Below are positions 41,388-50,330 of a stretch of DNA of 64,000 nt, one piece after another. Both the position numbers and the translations under genes were made by a program. How positions within the stretch are numbered: position 1 is the first letter of the stretch; the number at the start of each line of letters is the position of its first letter. The notes under the pieces are model-generated. The model saw nothing but the letters and a program-made list of their open reading frames with translations, had not been told where the DNA came from and ran no database searches. Source of the DNA: CAZYJR01 sp964647905. Its GTDB lineage: Bacteria > Desulfobacterota > DSM-4660 > Desulfatiglandales > HGW-15. Location of the stretch: the NCBI GenBank assembly GCA_964647905.1, contig CAZYJR010000021.1, positions 1 to 64,000 of the forward strand, read 5' to 3'.

Positions 41388-42337
41388 GAGAGCTCCCTCC
41401 TTAGAAAATCATTAATCAATCGCATTGAGGCCCGGAGGGCTTGTTCCAAGAGCCAGCGCCCCTCGTTCCGGGCTCGGATCACATTGACTCTCGGCCCGAG
41501 AGGACGCCACACGGCAGGGTCCGTATCCTTGAAAAGGGCTGCCGTGGGGGTCCCCAGCATGGCGGCCAAGTGGGTGACACCGCTGTCGTGGCCTCCGTAG
41601 AGCGCGGCCCGGCCCAGCATGGAGACGAGCGTTCTCATATCGGGCGAAAACACCACCCGGGCCCTCGCACCGAAAATCCGTTCCTGGAACCACGACCGGA
41701 GGCCCTCTTCGGCCGGGCCCAGGAGCCAGGTCACATCCCCGCTCCCCGCCCGCTCCCCGACCCCGGAAAGCCGGTCCATCAGCGCCATCCAAAACTCGGG
41801 TGAAAAGTTCTTACGGGTCCCCCCGGAGCCCGGATGGAGGATGATTCCGCCTTGTTCCCTTCCTCCTTTACACCCGCTCAGGAGAGGTTTTTCAAGGGCC
41901 TTGGCCACGGCCGCCTCCGGATCAACCCGAATGCCTGTTCGGGCCGCACACCGGGCCAGATAAAGGGCGGCATGAACGGCGTCCCCTTCCCGCGGGCGGC
42001 CGGGGAACACCCAATGCCCGGCACCCGGGAAAAAGCGGGCCAAGTTGGACCGCACCCGGCCGGACGGATCACTCAAGAAGGCCAGCACACGGCTTACGCC
42101 GTCCGGATCAAGGGCGGTTCCCGGCCCAGGGCCCTCCTCAAAGAGCCGGTGCCAGCCTCCGCCTTCGAAGTTCATACATCGGGTGCCGCAGTACTCGAGG
42201 ACATCCAGCCCTGGCCGCCTGGCGAGCACAACCACCTCGGCAATCCCGGCGACGGCGGCCAAAAGGGGGACAAGCATCAGGGTGTCTCCCAGCGCTCCGG
42301 GTCTGACGATTACGACACGTTGGGGATCGGGCGGCAT
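41384..42337 (-). CDS. Glycosyltransferase family 9 (heptosyltransferase-like)
   Basis: This 317-aa protein matches the GT9 ADP-heptose:LPS heptosyltransferase fold. The N-terminal VIVRPGALGDTLMLVPLL (residues 9-26) and C-terminal donor-binding YGGHDSGVTHLAAMLGTPTA (about 260-279) motifs are clear, with IILHPGSGGTRKNFSP (about 178-193) between the domains. It probably adds a sugar to lipopolysaccharide core on the inner membrane. The acceptor is unknown and no other LPS gene is near. It overlaps tilS by 4 bp. Confidence 0.85.
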   Translation of the reverse strand: MPPDPQRVVIVRPGALGDTLMLVPLLAAVAGIAEVVVLARRPGLDVLEYCGTRCMNFEGGGWHRLFEEGPGPGTALDPDGVSRVLAFLSDPSGRVRSNLARFFPGAGHWVFPGRPREGDAVHAALYLARCAARTGIRVDPEAAVAKALEKPLLSGCKGGREQGGIILHPGSGGTRKNFSPEFWMALMDRLSGVGERAGSGDVTWLLGPAEEGLRSWFQERIFGARARVVFSPDMRTLVSMLGRAALYGGHDSGVTHLAAMLGTPTAALFKDTDPAVWRPLGPRVNVIRARNEGRWLLEQALRASMRLINDFLRRELS

Positions 42338-42558
42338 ACGAGACTCTTTTCAGTGAGTGAAGATGTTCTATTGCCCGGTCGACTCCTCATATCTTATCAT
42401 GAAGACGCTTGCGGCTTCCATCCGCTCCCCTCCGGCCCCGGGAGCAGGAAGCCTTACCGAGGGGCATCAGAGACCAAGACCGCAGTGTCCCATTATCGGG
42501 GAGGACAGAAGACCCGGAAAGAGGCCCATGGGTCAATATTAAAAGCGGGAGGAGAGAA

Positions 42559-42900
42559 ATGGCTGAATATTTGCAGGTGATCACCACCACGGAGACCCGC
42601 GATGACGCACTGACCATAGCCAGGGAGGTCGTAAGGGGGCGGGCCGCGGCCTGCGCCCAGGTCGCAGGCCCTGTCACCAGCACCTTTTGGTGGAAAGATC
42701 AGGTGGAAGAGGCGCAGGAGTTTCTCTGCGTCATGAAGACCCACAAAAGCGCGTACCAGGCGCTGGAAGCATTGATCAGGGAGAATCATCCATACGAAGT
42801 TCCCGAAATCATAGGCTTTCCAATAGAGACGGGCGAGGCCGACTACCTGGCCTGGATAAGCGAGGAAGTAAAACCCGCTCCCACCGGAGCGGGTGAATAA
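42559..42900 (+). CDS. cutA: Divalent-cation tolerance protein CutA
   Basis: This 113-aa protein has the CutA1 features: ITTTETRDDALTIAREVV near the N-terminus, AACAQVAGPVTSTFWWKDQV (about 31-50), and the EVPEIIGFPIETGEADYLAWI block (about 80-100). CutA forms very stable trimers with a PII-like fold; a metal-tolerance role was proposed but the exact function is unsettled. The ATG at 42559 with GGGAGGAGAGAA is preferred over upstream in-frame starts. Confidence 0.92.
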   Translation: MAEYLQVITTTETRDDALTIAREVVRGRAAACAQVAGPVTSTFWWKDQVEEAQEFLCVMKTHKSAYQALEALIRENHPYEVPEIIGFPIETGEADYLAWISEEVKPAPTGAGE

Positions 42901-42936
42901 ATTGGAGTTTTTGCGACCTGAACCCTCGAAAATTGC

Positions 42937-42965
42937 TTGACAAGCGTTTTGAAATGTTGTTCAAT
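42937..42965 (+). promoter_or_regulatory. Candidate porin promoter
   Basis: A consensus -35 TTGACA (42937-42942) and TTCAAT (42960-42965) are spaced by 17 bp. About 160 nt of leader follow before the porin ATG, including GGAGG motifs near 43040 and 43112. No named riboregulator is recognised in the leader. Confidence 0.55.
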
Positions 42966-43123
42966 CCATCCAGTTTTTCCGCCTGGAGGCGGGCGTGTGT
43001 CCGAACGGGAGAAGGGCGCGCGCGACCATTCGAAAGAAAGGAGGTGATGGAGAGCAAGCCGCAACACGTATTTCGAGTTCGTTTCTAACCTTATCCATTA
43101 AGACCATCTAGGAGGAAAGAGAC

Positions 43124-44260
43124 ATGAAAAAGATCCTTATTGCACTGCTGGCGGTCGCCTTTGTGGGAGCAATGGCCATGCCCGCAATGGCGCAGGACAA
43201 GGCCGAGTGGAGCTTTTACGGAAGCGCCCGTGTAAAAACCTTCTCCTATGACGACGACAAGATGTCCGGGCTGGCCCCCAACCCAGGCGTCAACGGATTT
43301 GACGACCGGGACACCGTTTGGTCCATGCAGGGCACCAGCCGCTTCGGTGCCAATGTGAGCGCCGGCGACATCTCCGGCCGGGTCGAGATCCGTGAGACGG
43401 ACGAGTTCCGTGTCATGTGGGGCGAGTGGGACTTCGGCGCAGGCAAGCTGGGCATCGGCAAGAACTATACTCCTGTCAACATGTTCTACAGCCAGCAAGC
43501 GGCGTACGACGAAATCGCCATGCTGAACACCGGCGGTCTTTACACCGGTGCGGACGGCATGATCCGCTTTCGGTTCCAGGGCCTGGCCGACATGATCGAC
43601 CTGGACTTCGCCCTTATAGAGCCGGGAACTTCCAATGAGTGGGAAAACAGTGCTGCTGCTGATTTTTCCACCAATTTCACAGGCATCAACACTGACACGG
43701 ACTACACGCTTCCCCAGATCGAGGCCCGTATGCTGGTCAACTGGGGTGCCCTGCAGGCCGAGTTCAACGGCGGCTGGGTGGAGTTCGAGGAGACCGCGAT
43801 CGTGGGCGGCGCCGAGCGCACCTATGATCTGGAAGGATGGATCCTGGCCATGGGCCTCAAGTACGCCATGGGGCCGTTTTACGCCAACGGCAACATCCAC
43901 ACCGGCGAGAACAACTCCCTGTTGGGACAGTTCCTTTTCGACGCCGCGATGCCGCAGTATGATGCGGTCAACGACACCATCGTGGACCGCGATCACTGGG
44001 GCTGGCACTTGGTGGCCGGTTTCAACGTGAACGACCTGCTGGCTCTCGAAGCCGGTTACGGCGAGAACCAGATGGAGCCCAACCAGCAGAACCTGATCGA
44101 TGATGAAGTCGCCGCTTACTACCTGCAGGCCCGCGTCACGCCGGCCAAGGGATTGGTGATCATACCTGAAATCGGCAAGAGGGACTACAAGAACGACATC
44201 AACGGCAACGACGAAGGCGATAGCGTTTACTTCGGCGCAGTGTGGAAGATCAGCTTCTAG
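43124..44260 (+). CDS. Outer-membrane porin-like protein
   Basis: This 378-aa protein begins with a classical signal peptide (MKKILIALLAVAFVGAMAMP, cleavage after AMA at about 23). The mature part is rich in alternating hydrophobic/aromatic strands (WSFYGSARVKTFSYDDDK, YYLQARVTPAKGLVIIPEIG) and ends in Phe (FGAVWKISF), the C-terminal residue recognised by the BAM machinery. It fits a 16-18-strand porin like those in sulfate reducers. GAGGAAAGAGAC precedes the ATG. Own promoter and terminator make it monocistronic; codon use suggests high expression. Confidence 0.82.
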   Translation: MKKILIALLAVAFVGAMAMPAMAQDKAEWSFYGSARVKTFSYDDDKMSGLAPNPGVNGFDDRDTVWSMQGTSRFGANVSAGDISGRVEIRETDEFRVMWGEWDFGAGKLGIGKNYTPVNMFYSQQAAYDEIAMLNTGGLYTGADGMIRFRFQGLADMIDLDFALIEPGTSNEWENSAAADFSTNFTGINTDTDYTLPQIEARMLVNWGALQAEFNGGWVEFEETAIVGGAERTYDLEGWILAMGLKYAMGPFYANGNIHTGENNSLLGQFLFDAAMPQYDAVNDTIVDRDHWGWHLVAGFNVNDLLALEAGYGENQMEPNQQNLIDDEVAAYYLQARVTPAKGLVIIPEIGKRDYKNDINGNDEGDSVYFGAVWKISF

Positions 44261-44293
44261 GATCGCTTTAACCGAGTAAGCTTAATCGCTCGA

Positions 44294-44324
44294 GGGGTAC
44301 GTGGAAGCACGTACCCCTTTTTTT
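44294..44324 (+). terminator. Intrinsic terminator after the porin gene
   Basis: GGGGTACGTG and CACGTACCCC form a perfect 10-bp stem with a GAAG loop, followed by seven T residues (44318-44324). A textbook rho-independent terminator. Confidence 0.9.
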
Positions 44325-44467
44325 GACCCCCGGGTTCACTATAGACTTGGGAGCTCAACCCTTGCTTATGCCGAATGCAACTATCTCCATCAGGGTTTTT
44401 GATTTGACTCGCCCGGGGCTTTCCCCTACACTCATGCACCCAGAGACCAAGCGGGGGCAAAACACAT

Positions 44468-46066
44468 ATGATCAAAGGCTTTCACCTATCCACTCTTGAG
44501 GGGAAAGGCGGCCCGTGCACCGTTGTGGCAGCGGCCTTTTTGTCCTTCTTTCTTTTTTGGGCGGCTGCCGCAGCACCGCCGGCGCGCTGCGAGAACAAGC
44601 CCAGAGTCCTGCTTCTTCCCTTCCGGGTATTCGCCCCTGAGGACAAACAGGGATTCTTGGGGCAGGGCCTGCATTCCATGTTCGTATCGCGCCTGGAGAG
44701 CGAAGGCCTGGACTTGATACCCCAGGAAGTCTCCAGGCGAATGCTCTCAACCGATGAGCTCAAGGGAGTATCCGGCGAGGGAAGGGCCGAGGAGCTCGGG
44801 CAAGAGGTGCAGGCCGACTACGTGATCTTCGGATCGGTGACAGCACTCGGAGGCGGTTACAGCTTGGACCTTGGCATACTGGATCTACAAAAGGACCCTC
44901 CAGAGCTTACACGGATCTCCGAGGCCACAAACGAGGAGCAGCTGATTCCCAAGCTGGCGGATGTCGCATATCAGTTCAGGGCGGTGGTGGAAGGCGTGGA
45001 CGTCCGCCGTTATCAGGCCGCCTCGCCGGGTGGCGTTCTCCCCGAGGGGGAAGGCAGCATGGGGCTCTTTTTCCGCCCCACGGCCGAGTCTTACGGATTC
45101 CAACCCTCGGGTTACTCTACACTCAGAACCGCGATCGTATCTCTTGACACTGGAGATCTGAACGGCGACGGAAAGGTTGAAATTGTTGCGGTGAGCCGGA
45201 GCAGGCTCCTGGTGACCCAGCGGGAAGGGGATTCCCTGATCTTGAAGGACCAGATAGAAGCCGGCATGGGCGAGGAATTCCTCCGGGTGAGCACGGGCGA
45301 CCTCGATGGAGACCGAAAGGCTGAAATTTACTTGGTGCGCCTCTCGGGGAAGCGCGCGCAGAGCACCATCTACACCTGGGACGGAGGGTTCAGAAAGATC
45401 GGCTCCTACAGCGGTCATTTGAATGTCATAAAGGACCAGAGGGCCGGCAGGACCATGCTCTTGTCCCTGGGCTCCAAGCTCAACAAGTTCTTCTCAGGGA
45501 AGATCCACCGTATGGAACCGGGATCCAACGGCTCGATCTCCAAGGGAGAGGGTCTCCCTCTGAAAGGTCCCCAGCTTTACTCACTGACCTTGGCCGACCT
45601 CAATCGAGACGGGCGCATGGAGTTCCTGGGCCTCGATGAAAAGGGCTACCTGACCGTCTGGGATGCGGGCGGCAAGGCCCTCTGGGAGGGGAATGAGAAG
45701 CTGGGAGGCTCCAACAACACCGTAGAGGTTGGAAACCTCCCCGGGCCCGGTGACCTCCCACCCATACAAGAGATCAACGGCCGGGTGATCGTGGCTGACG
45801 TGGACAAAGACGGCACCAGAGAGGTGATAGCGGCCAAGAACATATCCATCATGGATGTGTTGGAACGGCTGAGGGTATACAAGACCTCCAAGCTGATCGC
45901 ATACAAGTCAGAAGGAACTTCTCTGTCTCAGGCCTGGACCACCAGGGAGATCCAGTATGCGGTAGCGGATATCCAGGAAGAAGGCGGCACTATTTACCTG
46001 GGATGCCAGAAGGGACAGTTCTCCAAGATGTCCGAGGGGTCCAGCCGCATTATGTGGTTCGAGTGA
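44468..46066 (+). CDS. Exported TolB/FlgO-like protein with VCBS/FG-GAP repeats
   Basis: This 532-aa protein has a hydrophobic export signal (about residues 18-42, VVAAAFLSFFLFWAAAAAPP). A FlgO/TolB-N-like domain (about 45-160) carries PRVLLLPFRVFAPEDKQG and VQADYVIFGSVTALGGGYSL. Calcium-binding-like FG-GAP/VCBS repeats follow: DLNGDGKVEIVAV, DLDGDRKAEIYLV, DLNRDGRMEFLGL and DVDKDGTREVIAA. The repeats suggest a beta-propeller in the cell envelope. Function is unknown; comparable proteins in deltaproteobacteria are annotated only by repeat. The asparagine-synthetase-like gene follows after 57 bp on the same strand. Confidence 0.7.
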   Translation: MIKGFHLSTLEGKGGPCTVVAAAFLSFFLFWAAAAAPPARCENKPRVLLLPFRVFAPEDKQGFLGQGLHSMFVSRLESEGLDLIPQEVSRRMLSTDELKGVSGEGRAEELGQEVQADYVIFGSVTALGGGYSLDLGILDLQKDPPELTRISEATNEEQLIPKLADVAYQFRAVVEGVDVRRYQAASPGGVLPEGEGSMGLFFRPTAESYGFQPSGYSTLRTAIVSLDTGDLNGDGKVEIVAVSRSRLLVTQREGDSLILKDQIEAGMGEEFLRVSTGDLDGDRKAEIYLVRLSGKRAQSTIYTWDGGFRKIGSYSGHLNVIKDQRAGRTMLLSLGSKLNKFFSGKIHRMEPGSNGSISKGEGLPLKGPQLYSLTLADLNRDGRMEFLGLDEKGYLTVWDAGGKALWEGNEKLGGSNNTVEVGNLPGPGDLPPIQEINGRVIVADVDKDGTREVIAAKNISIMDVLERLRVYKTSKLIAYKSEGTSLSQAWTTREIQYAVADIQEEGGTIYLGCQKGQFSKMSEGSSRIMWFE

Positions 46067-46123
46067 GCCGGCCTTGTTAATGCCCGGAAGGCGGGCCCAT
46101 TAGCCCTTTCGGGTGCCCTGATC

Positions 46124-47911
46124 ATGACCTTCATAGCGGGAATCAGCGCTCTTCGTAGAAGCAGGCTCTATGACAAGGACAGGAGCAGGTTCCTCGGAGC
46201 GCTGGATACTTTCCAGCAAGCCCTTGGCAAGCCCTTGGAGAGAGTGGCGGGGGGCGGTCATATACTGGCACAGGGGGCCTCTGCAGGGCTATGGCAGGGC
46301 CCCAAGCTCATCTCATCTCCGAGTCTTGACGCCGTGGCATCAGGGGGCCAATGGCTGAGCATCCCGGGCTCGGATAGCGCTCTTGGCTTCTTGGACGCCG
46401 AATTCCGGAAAGAATCACCCGACCCTGGATCCGCGTTCGAGCATTTCAGCCTGGCCCTGGTCACCAAGAACCACCCCGTCATGACCGTACTGGCCACGGA
46501 TCCCTTGGGGCTGGCCCCCGTCTACTACCTGAAACAGGGCGGCAGCCTGGCGTTCTCCTCCCACCAGACCTTCCTGAGATGTTTCCTGGGGGAAAAGGCG
46601 GAGCCGGAAATCCAGGCGGCACTGGAGTTCCTCCTGATAGGGCACTTGATCGGGGGGAAAAGCCTGCTCAGAGGTGTGCGGCTCTTACCGGCCGGGTCTT
46701 TTCTGAGGGCCGTATCAGGAAACATCGAGGTCACCCGCTATGCCTCCCCTTTTCAGGCTCCCGGACCCGGGCCGGGGACGATCGAAGAGGCCTGCGGATT
46801 GCTCCTGGGGCACCTCGAGATGAAGGTGAAGGCCTATGGAGAGTTATCACGGAAGCCTGTGGTGGGGCTTCTCAGCGGGGGTTGGGACAGCCGGCTGCTG
46901 GCGGCTCTTTTCGCGCGGGCGGGCCGGGTCAAGCTCACCTTGAGCACGAGGCAGCGCATACAGGTGGAGGGACGAAGAGTCGCGGAAGAGCTGATCGCCG
47001 GGGAGGTCGCCGAGCTGCTCGGCGTTGAGAACAGGTTCATTGCCCCCGTCTATCGAAGCCCGGAAAACATGGAAGAGCGTTCGGCCGCCCTGGACCACTC
47101 CACGTGGTTCCATGACTGGGCCTTTACCATGGCCGATGCCATCCCTCCGGGGCATCCGTTGGTGGACGGCCTGGCCGGGGATATCCTCTTGAGGGGCCTT
47201 TACATCGACGCCGAGCTGCAAGAGACCGTGGGGAAAGGCGACAGGAAGGAAGCCGGAGAAATACTCCACGGCCGCTATCTCGAGGGATTCAACACCTATA
47301 CCAGGAGTGCGGCTGAATGGGGGAAGGTCCTGAAGAAGGAAGCCTTGGAGGCCTTCTCCCGACGCCTCATGGAGGAGCTGGAAGAGGAACTGAGGCTAAT
47401 AGAGGAGCAGGACTTTGTAACGTTGTTTCTCCTGAGAAACAGGACCCGCAGGGGCATAGCACCGCTTCCCAGGCTCCTTTTCAGCCGGGGCGGAGCGGTG
47501 CTCCTGCCCTTCTGCGACCCGGAGTTTTTGGCCAAGGCCCTGTCGCTTCCTCTATCCCTGAGGCTCGACAAGCGCCTCTATCGCGGGATGCTGGAGCGGG
47601 TGATGCCGGGGCTTTCCGCCATACCTTCCACCAATGAGACCGACCCCGAGGCGCTGGCCCCCTATGTCATCAGCGAGGACATCCCCGAGGCCGGCCGGGG
47701 CGAAGACAGAAAGAGCCGTAAGGCCCGGCGCATGAGGGCCGTATGCGCCTCCCCTCCGGAGAGTCTCAGGGAGATCATTAGGCCGGATGTCATGGCCGCC
47801 GTTTCCCGCGGGGAACTACAAGGGCTTGGAGACCACCTGCTGTTCCTCGAGAAGATCCTGATCCTGGAGCGGTTCTTCCACCCGGTCCCAGCGGGATCGG
47901 CTGCTCGATGA
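46124..47911 (+). CDS. Asparagine-synthetase-like protein without Cys1
   Basis: This 595-aa protein has the two-domain layout of AsnB: an Ntn-type N-half (with TDPLGLAPVYYLKQGGSLAFSS at about 125-146, the region that recalls DRxGxxPLYY) and an ATP-pyrophosphatase synthetase half with the PP-loop VVGLLSGGWDSRLLAALF (about 246-263). It begins Met-Thr-Phe instead of Met-Cys-Gly, so it has no N-terminal Cys to hydrolyse glutamine, like beta-lactam synthetases. It may use ammonia or catalyse a different amide or lactam-forming ligation. The envelope protein upstream is the only obvious partner. Confidence 0.75.
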   Translation: MTFIAGISALRRSRLYDKDRSRFLGALDTFQQALGKPLERVAGGGHILAQGASAGLWQGPKLISSPSLDAVASGGQWLSIPGSDSALGFLDAEFRKESPDPGSAFEHFSLALVTKNHPVMTVLATDPLGLAPVYYLKQGGSLAFSSHQTFLRCFLGEKAEPEIQAALEFLLIGHLIGGKSLLRGVRLLPAGSFLRAVSGNIEVTRYASPFQAPGPGPGTIEEACGLLLGHLEMKVKAYGELSRKPVVGLLSGGWDSRLLAALFARAGRVKLTLSTRQRIQVEGRRVAEELIAGEVAELLGVENRFIAPVYRSPENMEERSAALDHSTWFHDWAFTMADAIPPGHPLVDGLAGDILLRGLYIDAELQETVGKGDRKEAGEILHGRYLEGFNTYTRSAAEWGKVLKKEALEAFSRRLMEELEEELRLIEEQDFVTLFLLRNRTRRGIAPLPRLLFSRGGAVLLPFCDPEFLAKALSLPLSLRLDKRLYRGMLERVMPGLSAIPSTNETDPEALAPYVISEDIPEAGRGEDRKSRKARRMRAVCASPPESLREIIRPDVMAAVSRGELQGLGDHLLFLEKILILERFFHPVPAGSAAR

Positions 47912-48086
47912 ACCATTGCACCCCGGCAGCCCCGGGCATGGGAATTGACCTCCCGCAAACCGAGTCATATGATGGCATCCTATTCCATGTACAAGCGTGA
48001 AAAGGAGTCACAAAAGGCCCGGATCCGTGCTTTCCGCGCCTGTAATGGCGGGGCGGCGGCAGGACCGCCGAGATCGGGGGAAGACG

Positions 48087-48455
48087 ATGTGCTCTCCATC
48101 CGAATATGACATGGAGGTTTATCGCAGGACCGCAAGGCGAATTAGGGAAGAGTCTGAAAGGAGACGCCGTATATGGGTGAGACGGGGGTGGGAGGTAGCT
48201 GAAAAGGCTGCATCATTGCTCAGGAACCGATTCCGGGCGGAGAGGATTGTGGTCTTTGGTTCTCTTATTAGACCGGAAGACTTTGATGAACGCTCGGATG
48301 TGGACCTTGCGGTCCGCGGAGTCTCGGACGGCGACTACCTTCGGGCTGTTGCAGCGGTTACCGGCCTGGACAGCGAAATAACCGTGGATCTTATCCGACT
48401 GGAACAGGCTTCGCCTTCGCTCTGCAGGCAGGTCGAAGAGGGGGTGGATATATGA
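48087..48455 (+). CDS. mntA: MNT-type nucleotidyltransferase antitoxin
   Basis: This 122-aa minimal nucleotidyltransferase has the pol-beta motif IVVFGSLIRPEDFDERSDVDLAV (GS followed by DxD at about 59-80) and a later catalytic-type Asp in ITVDLIRLEQ. MNT/MntA antitoxins inactivate HepT by adenylylation. The start is the ATG at 48087 after GGGGGAA. It overlaps the HepT-like gene by 4 bp. The N-terminal Arg-rich helix (about residues 10-35) is longer than in many family members. Confidence 0.8.
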   Translation: MCSPSEYDMEVYRRTARRIREESERRRRIWVRRGWEVAEKAASLLRNRFRAERIVVFGSLIRPEDFDERSDVDLAVRGVSDGDYLRAVAAVTGLDSEITVDLIRLEQASPSLCRQVEEGVDI

Positions 48456-48940
48456 CTTCAGGAAAAGGTCCCTATCAGGCCCTTGCCGGGCGCCTGGAAC
48501 GTACCCTGCAGGATATCGATCGGGTTGTCAAAAGGGCGGGCGACCTGTTGAGGAAGGCCCGCCAAACCGGGGACGATGGTTATTTGGATGGGATAGCCCT
48601 TAACTTGCACGGCTTCTATGCCGGCATGGAATCCTGCTTCGAGGATATCGCCCGCACTGTGGACGGGGGGCTGCCTTCAGGCGCGAACTGGCATCAGGAG
48701 CTACTGCAGCAGATGGCCGCTGATATGAAGGGGCTACGCCCTCCTGTTATCCAAAATGCAACACGGGACTGCCTGGAGGAATACCGGGCATTTCGCCACT
48801 TGGTGAGAAATATCTATACCTTCAATCTGAAACCGGACCGCCTGGAAGCATTGGCGGACAGTGCGTTTGACTGCTTTGCATCCGCCGAAAGCGACATGGC
48901 CGGTTTTATCGATTTTTTGCGTGAACTGGATGCTCTCTGA
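48452..48940 (+). CDS. hepT: HepT-like HEPN toxin
   Basis: This 162-aa helical protein has the HEPN active-site pattern in EYRAFRHLVRNIYTFNL (about 122-138), with the Arg-x4-6-His-x-Tyr type arrangement extended as RAFRHLVRNIY, as seen in the HepT-like subgroup. NLHGFYAGMESCFEDIA (about 51-67) is the other conserved helix. HEPN toxins cleave RNA; the upstream MNT protein is the cognate antitoxin. Confidence 0.8.
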   Translation: MTSGKGPYQALAGRLERTLQDIDRVVKRAGDLLRKARQTGDDGYLDGIALNLHGFYAGMESCFEDIARTVDGGLPSGANWHQELLQQMAADMKGLRPPVIQNATRDCLEEYRAFRHLVRNIYTFNLKPDRLEALADSAFDCFASAESDMAGFIDFLRELDAL

Positions 48941-49008
48941 GGGCTCGGAACCGGACCAGGTCCTCCATGGCCCGGAGGGCTGACTCGGCCGCAGGGGGGG
49001 TGCGCCTC

Positions 49009-50328
49009 TCAGGAGCTCAGGCCGTATTTCTGGATTTTCCGGTACAGGTTGCGGACGCTGATATCAAGGATTTTGGCGGCTTTGGTCTTGTTTCCTGCGC
49101 AAGAGGAAAGGACCTTTTGGATGTGCTCCTGTTCCAGGTCAGAGAGGGTCCTCCACTCGGCGGATCCTGAAGCGCCTTGAACCGGCAGGTCTTGACTTCG
49201 AATCAGGCCGTTCTTTGAGAGGGCCGCCGCTACTTCAAGGGTGTTTGCCAATTCGCGGATATTTCCCGGCCAGTCGTATCCCACAAGCTTGTCAAGCGCG
49301 GTGCGGCTGATCTGCTGCTTGCCCCCCTCCCTTTCCAGAAAATGCTCGACCAGAAGAGGAATGTCCTCCTTTCGCTTTCTAAGAGGGGGAAGCTTCACGC
49401 TCACCACCTTCAGCCGGTAATACAGGTCCTGCCTAAACCGACCCGACTCGACCTCCTGGAAAAGGTCTCTGTTTGTTGCGGCGATGATCCTGGCATCAAT
49501 CTGATGTTCAGCTTCTCCGCCCAGCCGCCTGAACCTCCCAGACTCCAAAAACCTGAGCAGCTTGACCTGCAACTGCGGTTGAATCTCCCCCACCTCATCT
49601 ATGAACAGGGTCCCCTCATGGGCCAGTTCCACAAGCCCTCGCTTTTGTTTCGCCGCCCCGGTGAACGCTCCCTTTTCATATCCGAACAGCTCGCTCTCCT
49701 GGAGCGTATCGGGCAACGCCGCGCAGTGGATCACGATAAAAGGGCCTTCCCTGCGAAGGCTGCGGCGATGTATCTCATTTGCGATCAACTCTTTGCCCGT
49801 GCCGGTCTCTCCCTCCACAAGCACGGTGGAATGCGTCCGGCAGATCCGGTCGATCAGGTCCATCACTTCGCCTATCGCCCGGCTTCGGCCTATAACCTCT
49901 CCGTACCGGTTTCTGTGCCTTAGTTCATCCTTGAGATCAGAGTATCCCTGTTTCAGCTTCTTTTTCTCATGGGCTTTTTGAACCACCACCTCCAATTCGC
50001 TCAGCTTACACGGCTTGGTCAGATAATCGTAGGCCCCCAACTTCATGGCTGATATTGCAGACTCTATGGTGCCGTGACCGGTGAGGATGATGACCTCGGT
50101 ATCTCCTTCCTCCCTTATGTTTCTCAAGAGCTCGATCCCGTCCATCCCCGGCAGGCGGATATCCACCAGGGCGACGTCATAGCTGACCTTCTTCAACAGG
50201 CCGGAGGCGTCCTCGGCTGTCGCAAAGGCGTCCACTAGATTGCCTTTCCTGGATAGGCGCTTCTCCAGGAGCCGCCTCAACGGCTCCTCGTCTTCAACAA
50301 TCAGGATCCGCCTTCCGCTCTCAGTCAT
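49009..50328 (-). CDS. NtrC-type sigma-54-dependent response regulator
   Basis: This 439-aa regulator has a receiver (residues 8-120, phospho-acceptor Asp in ALVDIRLPGMDG), a sigma-54-interacting AAA+ domain with Walker A GETGTGKE (about 169-176), the GAFTGA loop (YEKGAFTGA, about 214-222) and Walker B LFIDEVGEI, and a Fis-type C-terminal HTH (NKTKAAKILDISVRNLYRKI, about 413-432). The intact GAFTGA shows it can activate sigma-54 promoters. It starts 2 bp after the histidine kinase gene and is its likely partner. No sigma-54 promoter was identified with confidence in the window. Confidence 0.93.
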   Translation of the reverse strand: MTESGRRILIVEDEEPLRRLLEKRLSRKGNLVDAFATAEDASGLLKKVSYDVALVDIRLPGMDGIELLRNIREEGDTEVIILTGHGTIESAISAMKLGAYDYLTKPCKLSELEVVVQKAHEKKKLKQGYSDLKDELRHRNRYGEVIGRSRAIGEVMDLIDRICRTHSTVLVEGETGTGKELIANEIHRRSLRREGPFIVIHCAALPDTLQESELFGYEKGAFTGAAKQKRGLVELAHEGTLFIDEVGEIQPQLQVKLLRFLESGRFRRLGGEAEHQIDARIIAATNRDLFQEVESGRFRQDLYYRLKVVSVKLPPLRKRKEDIPLLVEHFLEREGGKQQISRTALDKLVGYDWPGNIRELANTLEVAAALSKNGLIRSQDLPVQGASGSAEWRTLSDLEQEHIQKVLSSCAGNKTKAAKILDISVRNLYRKIQKYGLSS

Positions 50329-50330
50329 GG

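Noticed and set aside
42901..43123. Riboswitch in the porin leader
   Set aside because: The leader is about 160 nt but no known aptamer pattern could be recognised by eye.
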